Part shown: one piece after another, positions 9,501 to 19,300 of the stretch
How the letters are laid out: the number at the start of each line of letters is the position of its first letter
How positions within the stretch are numbered: position 1 is the first letter of the stretch
NCBI RefSeq assembly: GCF_003315205.1
Contig: NZ_QNRR01000003.1
Span: forward strand, 186,001 to 250,000
DNA: 64,000 bases
Origin: Roseimicrobium gellanilyticum
Lineage (GTDB): Bacteria; Verrucomicrobiota; Verrucomicrobiia; Verrucomicrobiales; Verrucomicrobiaceae
Reading direction: 5' to 3'
The notes under the pieces: generated by a model
Seen by the model: the letters and a program-made list of their open reading frames with translations, nothing else
Databases searched by the model: none
What the model was told of the DNA's origin: nothing
Made by a program: the position numbers and the translations under genes

Positions 9501-11788
9501 CCGGACGTGATGACCGAATTATCTCCACCCAGAGTGAGTCGTCCCGTGCCCTGCTTGGTGATGGCTTGAGTCGTTGCATTGATCCGGCTGTTCACCACAA
9601 TATCTCCCGCACCCGAGAACGTCAGCGTGCTGCTGGTGCTGCCGAAGGTGATGGAATTGTTCGCCGCATTGGCATTGAAGAGCGTCAATGTGCCGCTGTC
9701 TGAGTGAATCCGCGCCGGTGCCAGCAGGGTGATGACTCCACTCATGGTATTGTTCCCGCCCAGGTTGCGGATAGCGCCGTCATTGTTCTCACCATGCCCC
9801 CCCACGCTGAAGGTTCTGCTGACCGTGATGCCTCCGGAGAGCTGCAGCGCTGCGTTCTCCAGGACCGTGATGGTGCCACTCGAGCCAAAGGCGCCGTTGC
9901 TGCGCATCTCAACCGCCCCTGAAGCAATCGTGGCACCACCGGTGAAGGTATTCGTGCCGCCGAGCACCACCTTCGATCCCGTGACGCCATTGAACAGCAG
10001 CATCATCGCCCCTGTGCCGTTGTTGGTGATGTTGGCATCGATACGCAGTTCAGAAGTGGTGGAGTTGTTCGTCAGGATGATCTGGCCTGCTGTGTTCGCA
10101 GTTGGTCCCCCACCAGTCAGGGTGCCGCCGGAGATAATCAGATCGCCGGCTTTCGCTCCGAGCTGGATGCCGCCCCCACCGGCCGCCGTTGCACCGAGTC
10201 GCAAAGTGCCACCCCCCAATGCCACCGTCCGATCCGTGCACATGTCCGTCATGGATACCGTGCTGATATCGTTGGTCCCACTGGTTACAGTCACATTTCC
10301 CGTGGAGCCGCTGCTGATGGTCAGGTGACTGGTGTTCGTGTAGCCTGAAAGCGTGGAGAGCGCAGTGCCTGTGGTGTGTGTTAGATTGCCCACGAAGCCT
10401 CCCATGACCACGCCGCCAGATACCCGCGCCCAGGATGTTTCACCAGCACCATCTCGGTAGGTGGCCCATGGGCCCAGAAAGCCATCAGCCATCGTGGTGG
10501 TGATCGCCCCTGAAGCCGCTGCTTTGAATGCGATCATGCCTGTTCCAGTCCGGGAGATGTTGCCGAGACTCAGGTTCATACTGCCGCCTGTGCCAGAGGT
10601 GAGGTTGACCACTGCCAATCCTCCCAGCGTGCTGGTGGAGCCTGTCACAGATACAGCACCAAACCTCTGGGAGTTGGTGGTGAATGCCTTTCCCACCAAA
10701 TTGAGCACCGTCGCCGAGTTGTTGCCTCCAATGAAGTTGAGGGCTCCCGCATCCGTCACATTGTTGTACAGGAGATCTGAAGCAGGCGCTGCGCTTCCTG
10801 AGAAATCCAGAATGGTCACACCACCTGCAAAACTTGAAGCACGGCCCAAGGTGGTGGCCCCCGTGTAGTTGCTGGTGCCAGTCAGCGTCAGTGTGCCCAA
10901 TCCCGAGCCCGTAGCAAATCGACTGAATCCGAAGTTCCCTGTGATGCCTCCGCTGATGACCGTGCCAGTGATGCCCCCCGTATTGGTCTGGATGCCTGCG
11001 TCACCTGTGAGCGTGATCTGCCCGCTGATGGTCGTGTTTGAGGCATCCACACGAATGGCACCATACTGGCCCAAGCCACCTGTACCGGCGATGCTGATCG
11101 GCACGTTGTAGAATCCTCCGCCCGCGATGGAGAAGCAGCTCCCATTTTCGACGACGATGTTTGACATGCTCGCGAGTGTCCCCGCGGCCGTGCTTCGCAC
11201 GAACAGCCCCCCGAACGCGCCTTTAATCGTGAGCGTACCCATGAGGGTCGAGGAGGTCATCCCGAACGAAAAGAACTGCTGTAGCGAGCCTCCTGACTTC
11301 TCGATCGTGAGTCCATTTCCCATGATCGACAACGAACTCGCCAGCGTGATGAAGTTGCTTCCTCCAGAGGAAAGATCCGCCAGCTTGATCGATGCATTCT
11401 CCCCAAAGGCGAGTGTACCTCCGCTGGCACCAGCGATGGTATACTGCTGACCATTGCCGCTCACCGTAGTCGGAGCGGAAGAAAAGCCCATGAAGTCCAA
11501 TCCTGCCACTCCTATGATTTCTCCGGTGATGGTCACGATATTCGGTCCCACTGGTGTAGAGCCCGTGACACCAAACTGTGCCGTGGTGGGATTGGCATTG
11601 TCCCAATCCACATTGTTCGTCCCATCCCACCACTGTCCGGCGCCGAGCCACTGACCACTGCCGTTCGGTTGACTGGTTCCAGCGCCATTGGCGTCCCAGA
11701 TGAAAGTCTGCGCAGATGCATGCGTTGCAACGAAGGTGATTGCCAGCATGATGCCTACTACGAAGAGACTGCGTGAACGTATATGCAT
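6521..11788 (-). CDS. Giant autotransporter-repeat (PATR) surface protein with PEP-CTERM anchor
   Basis: The 1755-residue protein begins with a signal peptide (charged start, then VVGIMLAITFVATHASAQ). A short domain with WDANGAG and WLGAGQWWDGTNNVDW follows. Most of the length is passenger-associated transport repeats of the type GTGTLTLGG / NTYTGVT / ISAGVLQLGNGG, a predicted right-handed beta-helix rich in Gly, Thr, Ser and Asn. The C-terminus carries a PEP-CTERM sorting signal: VPEPG, a hydrophobic stretch (VVLLGLAAMALVL), then RRGRGRR. Such proteins are exported, processed by an exosortase and thought to reach the cell surface or extracellular matrix. No exosortase gene is in the window. 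No Shine-Dalgarno is visible before the ATG. The ligand is unknown. It is transcribed alone, with a 580-base gap upstream. Confidence 0.9.
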   Translation of the reverse strand: MHIRSRSLFVVGIMLAITFVATHASAQTFIWDANGAGTSQPNGSGQWLGAGQWWDGTNNVDWDNANPTTAQFGVTGSTPVGPNIVTITGEIIGVAGLDFMGFSSAPTTVSGNGQQYTIAGASGGTLAFGENASIKLADLSSGGSNFITLASSLSIMGNGLTIEKSGGSLQQFFSFGMTSSTLMGTLTIKGAFGGLFVRSTAAGTLASMSNIVVENGSCFSIAGGGFYNVPISIAGTGGLGQYGAIRVDASNTTISGQITLTGDAGIQTNTGGITGTVISGGITGNFGFSRFATGSGLGTLTLTGTSNYTGATTLGRASSFAGGVTILDFSGSAAPASDLLYNNVTDAGALNFIGGNNSATVLNLVGKAFTTNSQRFGAVSVTGSTSTLGGLAVVNLTSGTGGSMNLSLGNISRTGTGMIAFKAAASGAITTTMADGFLGPWATYRDGAGETSWARVSGGVVMGGFVGNLTHTTGTALSTLSGYTNTSHLTISSGSTGNVTVTSGTNDISTVSMTDMCTDRTVALGGGTLRLGATAAGGGGIQLGAKAGDLIISGGTLTGGGPTANTAGQIILTNNSTTSELRIDANITNNGTGAMMLLFNGVTGSKVVLGGTNTFTGGATIASGAVEMRSNGAFGSSGTITVLENAALQLSGGITVSRTFSVGGHGENNDGAIRNLGGNNTMSGVITLLAPARIHSDSGTLTLFNANAANNSITFGSTSSTLTFSGAGDIVVNSRINATTQAITKQGTGRLTLGGDNSVITSGAFTVSAGVLRITHASALGSTTGATTVSAGGGLELFFGSDASVAENITFEGGGFNGAGAIRSVSGNNTLSGTLSVGASGTGSITADSGTTLILSGSVRTGATSGTRTAQLGGTGTINVTGVIGNNSAGVTALTKIDSGTVNLSGANTYTGVTSVNDGMLNLNFDAAGAPATNILYNNVTLSSTVGTLTMAGGTFRATGKTNGASSQALGTLNVNGGYSRISAVSTGTGGMDIRFGAINRGAGGVVRFDLPSSGSIKTTAGSDNALLTGTGGAAFATVGADDWAATDVAVAGVRNIVGLSTINGYTASTATTLEGNADIAGSVAGTSLTVNTAINSLRFNQAQATTVTLGAGNELATGGILVTSGVGANATAIRGGGLRAGAGATDLVIIQNNTAAALTISSHLYASLTKAGAGALVIEYNAVYAPTDYSGDFRIQEGTLQLVKTTSSSIAYGLNYNSNYILGNGTSSGKIILGGAGNQSVALWGGLRIQGTGTGNAVVGGNTSLSVFHHYVSGTSDFRNGFLGGGGTNENHLSLIISQGTLQLGEANTFKGSTNMYRNTLEVTKLADRGQASSLGTGDFDANSHIIQMATLSTSATNASALATLRYIGDTDSATNRPISVTNSDEPGDVSSVIAAIENVGKGTLKFTAAFTAGGTNTVQRVLRLGGTNTGENEIVSFADASASISSKLEKTGSGKWVLTGNSTYTGGTTISAGVLQLGNGGGAGMVGAGDVAIGAGATLVMNRNNAFTVANNITGAGSVMIKHAAGGATILSSNGNTYGGGTRVNSGRLVVTNTSGSATGTGEVHVEAAGILAGTGRIAPGAGNSVIVCGTLSVGEVPAVAADLHIETSGAGTLLVEGGGAVVLDITGGAGSGMLNDADDADRLVIGGNVMLNQGSILRVQNLNGLVDWAVGDAWHIIDWTALEANRTGAFTMLDLPTLTGAFYWDTSALYTSGVIAIAVPEPGRVVLLGLAAMALVLRRGRGRRCPSPVVIS

Positions 11789-12369
11789 GGGGGTATGACC
11801 GGCCCAGACATGGATTCTCCGTTCCGCGATGCTCCTTCATCGCAGCAATTGATGACGCAGTGGGTCTGGGGGTTTGCGTGCTTCGCAAAAGCACGGCGCG
11901 TGCCACGGACCCATGCGCCCAGACGTCTGATTCTGACCCGAACTGACGCTTTTATGTCACCGCACCACGGTATTCACCGACGTTATCTACAAAACCAGAT
12001 AACGCGCTATGAGCACCATCTATGGGCTCAACGATGAACGAGTGACCACACGGGACAATTGCTCTATCCCACGTCAATCATTGAGGGCATGGTAACAACC
12101 AACCTGCAGATAATCTTCCAGAGTTGAGCCAGTGCAGCAAATGCGCGCGAACTTTATGGATCCAGGCAAAGTGTCCAAAGCACACCGCAGCAGGCGAATG
12201 CAGACTATCCAAAAAGCGCTGCAACATGCAGGACCATGACCATTCGAAGGCCATTAGTCCCACTGCCGCCGCCACGCCCAGCATTCCGCCTGCCTCATAC
12301 GTTGAGCAGGAAGAGCTTCTGCCTTCCCGCATTTGTGTACCTCTGTACGGCTGCCTGTCCCGTTGGAGG
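11789..12369. other. 581-base intergenic region upstream of the giant surface-protein gene
   Basis: I find no conserved gene or RNA here. It must contain the promoter for the leftward PATR protein. A small hairpin GTGCTT-cgca-AAGCAC lies near 11880-11895. The only coding candidate is an 84-codon minus-strand frame at 12078-12332. It has AGAGG seven bases before its ATG and one hydrophobic segment (GGMLGVAAAVGLMAFEW), but no recognisable family, so I do not call it a gene. Confidence 0.5.
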
Positions 12370-12855
12370 CTACTCCAGAACTTCCACTTTCGGCAGATCG
12401 AGCTCAAAGATGCCTTCAATCTCCACCGCAATGTTGCCGGGCAGCGGTCCCATGCCAACCGCACTGCGAGCCCCCACCCCCTTGTCCTTGCCCCACACGT
12501 CGGCAAACAACTCACTGCAGCCATTGATGACCTTGGGGTGGTCATAGAAGTCCGGTGCGGAGTTCACCATGCCAAGGAGCTTCACCACGCGTTTCACCGC
12601 GTCGAGCGTGCCAAACTGCTTCTTCAGCGTCGCCAGCATGGCCAGGCCGACCTGCCGGGCCGCTTCCTTCCCCTGGGCCAGGGTGAGGTCCATGCCCACC
12701 TGTCCGGTGATGAGCGTGCCGTCTGAGCGCAAGGGGCCATGGCCCGACATGTAGGCGAGATTCCCCACAATGACGATGGGCTTGTACACTGCCACCGGCA
12801 CCGGGGCGGCGGGGAGTTCCAGATTCAGTTCGAGAAGACGGGATTCGGCGGACAT
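12370..12855 (-). CDS. RidA/YjgF/YER057c/UK114-family protein
   Basis: RidA-family proteins are small trimeric enzymes. The founding group hydrolyses reactive enamine/imine intermediates made by PLP enzymes, while other subgroups have other or unknown roles. The 161 residues show the family C-terminal signature ARSAVGMGPLPGNIAVEIEG, including the Arg that anchors the substrate carboxylate and the terminal Glu region. The central NLAYMSGHGPLRSDG matches the family sheet. It belongs to the longer subgroup often annotated as L-PSP endoribonuclease-like rather than canonical RidA (about 128 residues). It appears monocistronic, and its ATG has no upstream AGGAG. Confidence 0.85.
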   Translation of the reverse strand: MSAESRLLELNLELPAAPVPVAVYKPIVIVGNLAYMSGHGPLRSDGTLITGQVGMDLTLAQGKEAARQVGLAMLATLKKQFGTLDAVKRVVKLLGMVNSAPDFYDHPKVINGCSELFADVWGKDKGVGARSAVGMGPLPGNIAVEIEGIFELDLPKVEVLE

Positions 12856-12933
12856 GGGAGGAGACTACAAAACCCTCTGCAATTCTTCCAACCCGAAAGT
12901 GCGCAATCCTGACGAAGAAAAATCGACTTAGCC

Positions 12934-14757
12934 TCAGTGCTCCTTCGGCTCGATGACGTACAGGGCCAGTGTGGCCCTGAAGGCGTCCTCCAGGCCCATG
13001 CGTTTCAGCTCATGGCCGGCACCCCACGAATCGGTAAAAATGAGCTGCTGTCTGGCCTTGTTGTACCCAATAATCAGGCGCATGTGATTGCCTCCTGCCT
13101 GTGCGGCATTGGCAGGTTCCTCAGGGTAGCGCCCCAGCTCCAGAGCCCAGAGCATCGGCACCCCCTTGGAGGTATAATCCTCAATCTGCTTTTCGAACTT
13201 GGCTAGATTCACCTCGCTCAACCGGTTGCCATAAGGCACGCCGAGACCGCCGCTCCGCAGGCGGTAGCCCAACGGTTTAAAATTCACCTTGAAGCGGCTG
13301 TCGATCTTGCGAAGCGCATCCTCCATGTCCATGGAGTTGGTCCCAGTGTTCGCATCCGAGCCCGCAATCTGCGCGATTTCATGCTGGTCGCAGGGGATCC
13401 GCAGGTAGCCAAACAACCGCTGGCAGGAGGCTACGACGCAATAGCCCTTCGCCCCCTGATCCACCATCGGCACCTCGCTGATGAAGACATCGCCGTTCTT
13501 CTCCCGCTTCACGAATCTCGGCAACTCAGACTTGCCCAAGGCCGTGCGACGGATGCTCTGACCGGTCTCACTCGCGAAGGACTCCCGTTCACCCGGAGCT
13601 GCGAGACGCAAGCGAAGAAACTCCGGCTGGCCACCATCAAGGGCTCCCGCGTTGTATTCCAGGGCGGCAAGGGCGGCGGGAGCATTCCAGGCCCAGCCAC
13701 CGATTTTCACCGCTGTCTGAGCACCAGGGCGCCGCTCCGTGGGCCGAACCCCGAGGAGCTTTCCGACGGCCACCCCCGCTATCTTGTAGCGACGATCAAA
13801 TTCGCTTGAGGACACCTGCCCGCTATCGCCACGATTGTACAGCGACACTGACACGCGAGTAGCTTTGCCCTTGGTAAACTCAACCACCGCTTCGTCGACA
13901 GGCACCGCGCCATCGAAGATCTTGAGGTCCACCTCCACATTGCTGAAAGGACGGCGGGAGAAACGCACCCCCGACTTGTCCGTCGTGAGCCACTGGTAGT
14001 ACGGCGAGTCCGCCCCACCCGGCATGGAAAACAATTTTTCCACCCTCTCTGGAGTCAGCGACCATAGCGACGGCAATGCAAGAAGAGCATCCAGATTGAG
14101 GAAGAACTTGGGATCTTCAGATGCAAGTTTTTGCGCCGGATACCCAGCCACGAGCACGGGGTCCGCAGAAGCGGGTGCGAAAGAGATGCGCAGGAATTTT
14201 TTCTCCTTGCTGACATTGATCACGGCCATGGAATTTGCATTCCGCCAGACCTGGATCTGCATCCCCTTCTCCCCTTCAAATCCACGAAGCTGGGGCTGTG
14301 AAACCGGCGTGGAAGAAAATAGCGCGCCCAGGTTATTTTCCACAGCCGCACGTACTTCCTCAAAGTTTGAGGATTGTCCGGTCACCTGGACGATCATGTG
14401 ACTGACTCTTCCCCCCGCAAAATAAACCCCGGCAGATTCCACTGGTACCTTCCCGGCGAAGATGCTGAGAAGCGCTTCAGAGCCGGAGTAGGCCTTGGCG
14501 TCAAACAACGCCACGTCTTTGCCCCCTTTCGTGCGCCCGAGCCAGGAGAACTGCGGACTCTGCTTCACTCCAGCATCTGTGAACGTGCTGGCCACTGTGT
14601 CCTGGGTTTTCTCCCAAATCGCAGGAAACGCCAGAAGCGGGTCGAGGTTCACCTGCACCTTGCCGCCGTCAGACTGGGCGGGCAACGCAGGTTCTGCAAG
14701 TTGCACGGCACCGCAGATGAGCAGGAGGGTAAGTAGACGGCGGAGCATGGCAGTCAC
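12934..14757 (-). CDS. Secreted C39-like (papain-fold) cysteine peptidase with duplicated N-terminal domain
   Basis: A signal peptide (LLTLLLICGAVQLAEPALP) directs export of this 607-residue protein. The C-terminal 180 residues are a C39-like papain-fold peptidase domain. The predicted catalytic residues are Cys440 (QGAKGYCVVAS), His558 (AGGNHMRLIIGY) and Asp576 (IFTDSWGAG). The N-terminal part contains an internal duplication: residues 37-125 begin NLDPLLAFPAIW, residues 221-310 begin NLDALLALPSLW, and both continue through SP-x-(F/Y)-x-WL to a segment with (K/A)VPV(E/D)-(S/E)A. I do not recognise that repeated domain; it could bind the substrate or act as a propeptide. There is no transporter domain, so it is not a bacteriocin exporter. 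It is probably a periplasmic or secreted protease with unknown target. Confidence 0.82.
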   Translation of the reverse strand: MTAMLRRLLTLLLICGAVQLAEPALPAQSDGGKVQVNLDPLLAFPAIWEKTQDTVASTFTDAGVKQSPQFSWLGRTKGGKDVALFDAKAYSGSEALLSIFAGKVPVESAGVYFAGGRVSHMIVQVTGQSSNFEEVRAAVENNLGALFSSTPVSQPQLRGFEGEKGMQIQVWRNANSMAVINVSKEKKFLRISFAPASADPVLVAGYPAQKLASEDPKFFLNLDALLALPSLWSLTPERVEKLFSMPGGADSPYYQWLTTDKSGVRFSRRPFSNVEVDLKIFDGAVPVDEAVVEFTKGKATRVSVSLYNRGDSGQVSSSEFDRRYKIAGVAVGKLLGVRPTERRPGAQTAVKIGGWAWNAPAALAALEYNAGALDGGQPEFLRLRLAAPGERESFASETGQSIRRTALGKSELPRFVKREKNGDVFISEVPMVDQGAKGYCVVASCQRLFGYLRIPCDQHEIAQIAGSDANTGTNSMDMEDALRKIDSRFKVNFKPLGYRLRSGGLGVPYGNRLSEVNLAKFEKQIEDYTSKGVPMLWALELGRYPEEPANAAQAGGNHMRLIIGYNKARQQLIFTDSWGAGHELKRMGLEDAFRATLALYVIEPKEH

Positions 14758-14841
14758 ACGTTAAGTGAATGGTCCGGGTGAGAACCCACCAATGAACACT
14801 AACAGAACACCAATTTGTCTAGCAAACAGAAAGACACTGCC

Positions 14842-14859
14842 CACGTATTTCAATACGTG
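14842..14859. repeat. 18-bp palindrome in the gap between the DUF1501 and C39 peptidase genes
   Basis: CACGTATT and AATACGTG form a perfect eight-base stem around TC. It lies after the stop of the leftward DUF1501 gene and upstream of the leftward C39 gene. It could be a terminator hairpin without a T run or an operator of the peptidase gene. Confidence 0.45.
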
Positions 14860-14926
14860 CCCGCCCGTACAGACGGCGCACTGCAGGTCCTTTCCCAAGA
14901 CAGCTTGGTGACGCGAAGCAAGGACG

Positions 14927-16357
14927 CTAGGCTAGTAGCGGCTTCACCACATTCCCAGCCACGTCGGTAAGACGGAAATCGCGTCCCTGGAAACGGAAGG
15001 TCAGACGTTCATGGTTCACGCCCAGCAGATGCAGGAGCGTGGCATGAAAGTCATTCACGGATACCGGATCGCGGGCGATGGTGTAGCCCAGTTCATCCGT
15101 CTCGCCATAGGTCATGCCCCCCTTGATCCCTCCGCCGGCCATCCAGAAGGTGAAACATCCGCGGTGGTGATCACGACCAAAGCTCGGCGTGTCCCCCTTC
15201 GTGATGCTGCCTTGCGAATAACTGGTGCGGCCAAACTCACCACCCCAGATCACCAGGGTGTCCTTGAGCATATCACGTTGCTTGAGGTCCTTGATGAGTG
15301 CTGCACAGGGTTGGTCGATTTCCGAAGCACCCACGGCAAAGTCACGGGGAAGACCGCCGTGATGGTCCCAGCCCGGATGATAGAGCTGGATGAACTTCAC
15401 ATTCTTCTCAGCAAGACGGCGCGCGAGAATGCAATTCGCCGCGAAGCTGCCCGCCTTCTTTGCATCCTTGCCGTACATCTCATAGATGTGCTCCGGCTCA
15501 CCGCTGATGTCCGTGACCTCCGGCACGCTGGCCTGCATGCGGAAGGCCATCTCATACTGCTCAATGCGCGAATTGATGGCTGCATCCTGCCGCACCGCAT
15601 GCTCATGAGCATGCAGCTTGTTCAGCGCATCCAGCATGTTCCGCGTATCCTGCCGGGCAATCCCGGTTGGCTCACTGAGATACAGCACGGGGTCCTTTGC
15701 TGCCCTGAACTGCACGCCTTGATACTGCGTGGGCAGGAAGCCGCTGTCCCACAAGCGCGCGCTGAGTGGCTGGTCCACGCCACGCTTGCTGATGAGGACG
15801 ATGAAGCTCGGCAGATCACGATTGTCCGTACCGAGACCGTAGCTTACCCAGGCTCCAATGCTCGGACGCCCAGGAAGCGGAGAGCCCGTTTGAAGAAATG
15901 TCAGCGCGGGATCGTGGTTCACCGCGTCTGAGAACATGCTCTTCACAAAGCAAAGGTCATCCACGACCTTTGCCGTCTCCGGAAACACCGCACTCACCCA
16001 TGCACCACTCTTGCCGTGCTGGGCAAACTTGTACGGACTGCCCACAAGTGGGAAATAACTCTGCGAGCCCGCCATGCCAGGCAGCATCTTGCCCTTGCGC
16101 AAGGATTCGGGGAACTCCATCCCCTGTTTCTCGCTCAGGTAGGGCTTGTAGTCGAAGCTCTCCAGATGCGAGGGCCCCCCGCTCATAAAGAGGAAGATCA
16201 CCCGCTTCGCTTTCGGTGCGAAATGCGGCAGCCCAGGCAGGCCACCCAGTGCTCCTGCTGGCGACTCAGCATTCGGCGCCGCAGACATCATGTCTGCCAG
16301 GGCGAGGCTGCCAAGTCCGAAACCGGAACGCTGGAGAAGCTGACGACGAGAGAGCAT
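14927..16357 (-). CDS. DUF1501 family secreted protein (first copy)
   Basis: DUF1501 proteins are abundant in Planctomycetes and Verrucomicrobia. They belong to the alkaline phosphatase/sulfatase superfamily but their reaction is unknown. The protein has a twin-arginine-like leader (MLSRRQLLQRSGFGLGSLAL). The core shows FLFMSGGPSHLESFDYKP, then LYHPGWDHHGGL, VIWGGEFGRTSYSQG and GRDHHRGCFTFWMAGGGIKGG, which supply the family's metal-ligand-like Asp/His residues. The 476 residues are normal length. It lies 25 bases after the DUF1549/DUF1553 gene, and the two almost certainly form one transcript. This pairing is a hallmark of the phyla and is thought to act on extracellular polymers. A paralogous pair lies at 32523-37331. 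Confidence 0.92.
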   Translation of the reverse strand: MLSRRQLLQRSGFGLGSLALADMMSAAPNAESPAGALGGLPGLPHFAPKAKRVIFLFMSGGPSHLESFDYKPYLSEKQGMEFPESLRKGKMLPGMAGSQSYFPLVGSPYKFAQHGKSGAWVSAVFPETAKVVDDLCFVKSMFSDAVNHDPALTFLQTGSPLPGRPSIGAWVSYGLGTDNRDLPSFIVLISKRGVDQPLSARLWDSGFLPTQYQGVQFRAAKDPVLYLSEPTGIARQDTRNMLDALNKLHAHEHAVRQDAAINSRIEQYEMAFRMQASVPEVTDISGEPEHIYEMYGKDAKKAGSFAANCILARRLAEKNVKFIQLYHPGWDHHGGLPRDFAVGASEIDQPCAALIKDLKQRDMLKDTLVIWGGEFGRTSYSQGSITKGDTPSFGRDHHRGCFTFWMAGGGIKGGMTYGETDELGYTIARDPVSVNDFHATLLHLLGVNHERLTFRFQGRDFRLTDVAGNVVKPLLA

Positions 16358-16382
16358 TCGAAAGGTGGCTGGTCTTAAATGT

Positions 16383-19300
16383 TCACGGTTTCATCACACA
16401 CTCATCGTAGGCCAGCAGAGCCCGGGTGAGCATGGTGGTGGCGGCGACTTCAACGGCGTCCAACTTGTCATCCACGGCTGCCTCACCATTCTTGCGACGC
16501 AGGGCATCGGCCTCGCTGCGGCGGTTGGTGAAATTCTCACGCGCCTGTTTGACGAGTCCTACGAGAATATCGCAAGCGGCAGGGTCCAGTTCCTTTGCGG
16601 TGAGCAAGCGGAAGGCGGTCTTCGCACGGGCACAGTCATCGCTGGGATGTTCGCGCACGAGTCTTTCCGCAAGCACACGGGCGGCCTCGAGGAACTGGGG
16701 ATCATTGAAGAGCACCAGGGCTTGCAGCGGCGTAGCGCTCTTCTCACGGCGTGCCTTGCAGAATTCACGCGTGGGCGCATCGAACACCGACATCGAGGGC
16801 GGCGGCAGCGTGCGCCTCCAGAAGGTATACACACTGCGGCGGAAGAGATCCTTGCCCGTACTCTGCACGTAGTCGTGTTGGGTGCCGGAGTCCTCCCACA
16901 GGCCCGCCGGCTGGTAGGGCTTCACCGGCTCACCACCGAGGCGCTTGTCGAGCAGTCCGGAAACAGCCAGTGCATTGTCACGAAGCTGCTCAGCTGTCAG
17001 ACGCACCCGTGGTCCACGGGCTAGCAGCTTGTTCTCCGGATCCTGGATGAGCAGTTCAGGAGCAGCCGGAGTGCTGGACTGCCGGTAGGTGCCACTGAGC
17101 ACCAGCATGCGGGCCAGGGCTTTCACATCCCAGCCATTATCCATGAACCAGACTGCCAGCCAGTCAAGCAGCTCAGGATTCGCGGGCAGTTCCCCTTGAA
17201 TGCCGAAGTCCTCACTCGTGCCCGAAATACCACGACCAAAGAACTGCTGCCACATGCGGTTCACAAACACACGCGCTGTCAGAGGGTTGCGCCGGTCCAC
17301 CAGCCACTGCGCATAGCCCAGTCGATTCCGCGGAAATTCCGGCGGGAAAGCGAACACACTGGCCGGCGTGTCCGGACTGACCTTGTCCGTCGGAGAGTCG
17401 AAGCGGCCACGATCGAGGATGCGTGTCTCACGGCGCTTCGCCTCAGGAAGCTCACGCATGACCATGATCTCCTGCATCTTCATGGAGAGCTGATTCTCCT
17501 CATCACGCAGCTTTTGCAGCGCTTCCGTCTGGGCCTTCCATTCCGGATCCTTCTCGCGCAAGTACCACTCGAACCACTCCTGACGCGCTACGGGACCGCC
17601 GGTGCCGGCAATCAAGCGCGCCTCGACCGGCGACAATTCACAGCCGTACAGGCGGAAGTCATCGACAATGGCGTCCGTGAGGTAGTTGTCATTCTTGCGC
17701 CCGGCGAGACCGAGCATCGAGTCTTCCACCTTGTCCTTGTCGATGTAGACCTGCGCGTAGGTGATGTCCTTGTAAAGATTGTCCCGCACGATGTCACAAT
17801 CCGCGGCGACCCCATTGATGTACATGCGCAGGCCTTTCGCCTTGCTTGACCCATCGTACGTCGCGGTGATGTGCGTGAGCTGGTTGAGGGGCAGCTTTTG
17901 TTTCGCGCGAATGCGGATGGCATTGCCCGGCCAGAAATGGCAAAGCGCAAAGGAGGGCTTTCCGTCCTCGATGATGACCTCATAGCCACGCGAGCCTGCA
18001 TCAAGGCCGGCGCGCGAATGGTGCATGATCACGGCGCGCGCCGTCTCCTTCATGGGCTGAATCCAGAAGGACGTGCTGAAGGGCTGCGTGCGTGTCCAGT
18101 CGCCTGCTCCCGGGATGGACACATGATTATCCCCCCGGAAGTGCAGGCCATTTCCATTGCGTCCCGGCATGACCTTCGACTTCAGTCGCACGGAGGCAGG
18201 GAACTGGGGCTGGGCGAGATTGGCGAACTTCTTGTCCTCCGTCATCTCCTCAAACTCGAGCCTCACCAGCGGCTTCGCAGCGGCGACCTCAGCATCACCG
18301 GAGCGAATCCACTGCATGAAGCGCTCGCGTGCAGTGGGAAGAAGACTGGCCCGGGCCATTTCCTGGGCCGCGATCTCAAAACGCACTTCCGCGTGCCGTT
18401 TCTCTTCCCCCTTGTCCTTGTACACGAACATGGTAGGCGCGGGGATGGAGTCCGTGTACACCGTATAGAGGCCGCACTCGTCGATGTTGTTCAGGAAGGC
18501 CGCGATACTGTAGTAGTCCTTCGTGGAGATGGGATCATACTTGTGGTCGTGGCAGCGCGCGCACTCCAAGGAGAGGCCCATGAAGGTGATGCCATTGGTC
18601 CGCACGCGATCCGCGATGATGTCCTGGCGAAACTCTTCCTCATCGCTACCCGCCTCATTGCTTTGCTGGGGCAGGCGGTTGAAGGCCGTGGCAAGGTACA
18701 TGTCCTGCGTGGCGCCAGGCAACATGTCTCCAGCCGTCTGCCACAGGACGAACTTGTCATACGGCACATTGGTATTGAAGGCACGCACCACCCAATCACG
18801 GTAGGGCCAGGTGAGGCAGTCGTGATCTTCGTGGCGACCATAGGTGTCCGCGTACCGCGCCACATCCAGCCAGGCGACGGCCATATGCTCACCGTAGGCT
18901 TCGCCGGAAAGCAGGCGCTCCGTCACTTTCTCAAACGCCTCGGGCGATGTATCCGCCAGGAACGCATCCAACTCCGCCAGTGTCGGCGGCAGACCAGTGA
19001 GATCAAAGGTCACCCGACGCAACCAATCCTCCCGGGAGATCTCTGCCGCAGGGGTGATGCCCCCTTTCTCCAGCTTCGCCAGCACGAAGGCATCCACCGG
19101 GGCCTTCACACGGGACTCATAGCTCCGCAGCACAGGCATCTCGGGCTTCTGGGGTGGGATGAAAGCCCAGTGTTTCTCATAGGTGGCACCCTCTTCAATC
19201 CAGCGGCGGATGATGCCAATCTGCTCCGGCGTGAGGGGTCGCTGCTCCTTGGGTGGAGGCATGATGTCATCCGGATCATGGGTCACGAGGCGCTTCAGCA

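Noticed and set aside
6521-11788. CRISPR-like or tandem DNA repeat array
   Set aside because: The recurring short sequences are degenerate codons of protein PATR repeats in one long frame, without constant repeats and unique spacers.
12078-12332. 84-codon minus-strand frame downstream of the RidA-like gene
   Set aside because: It has a possible ribosome site and one hydrophobic stretch but no recognisable family or strong coding signal, so it is only mentioned under the intergenic region.
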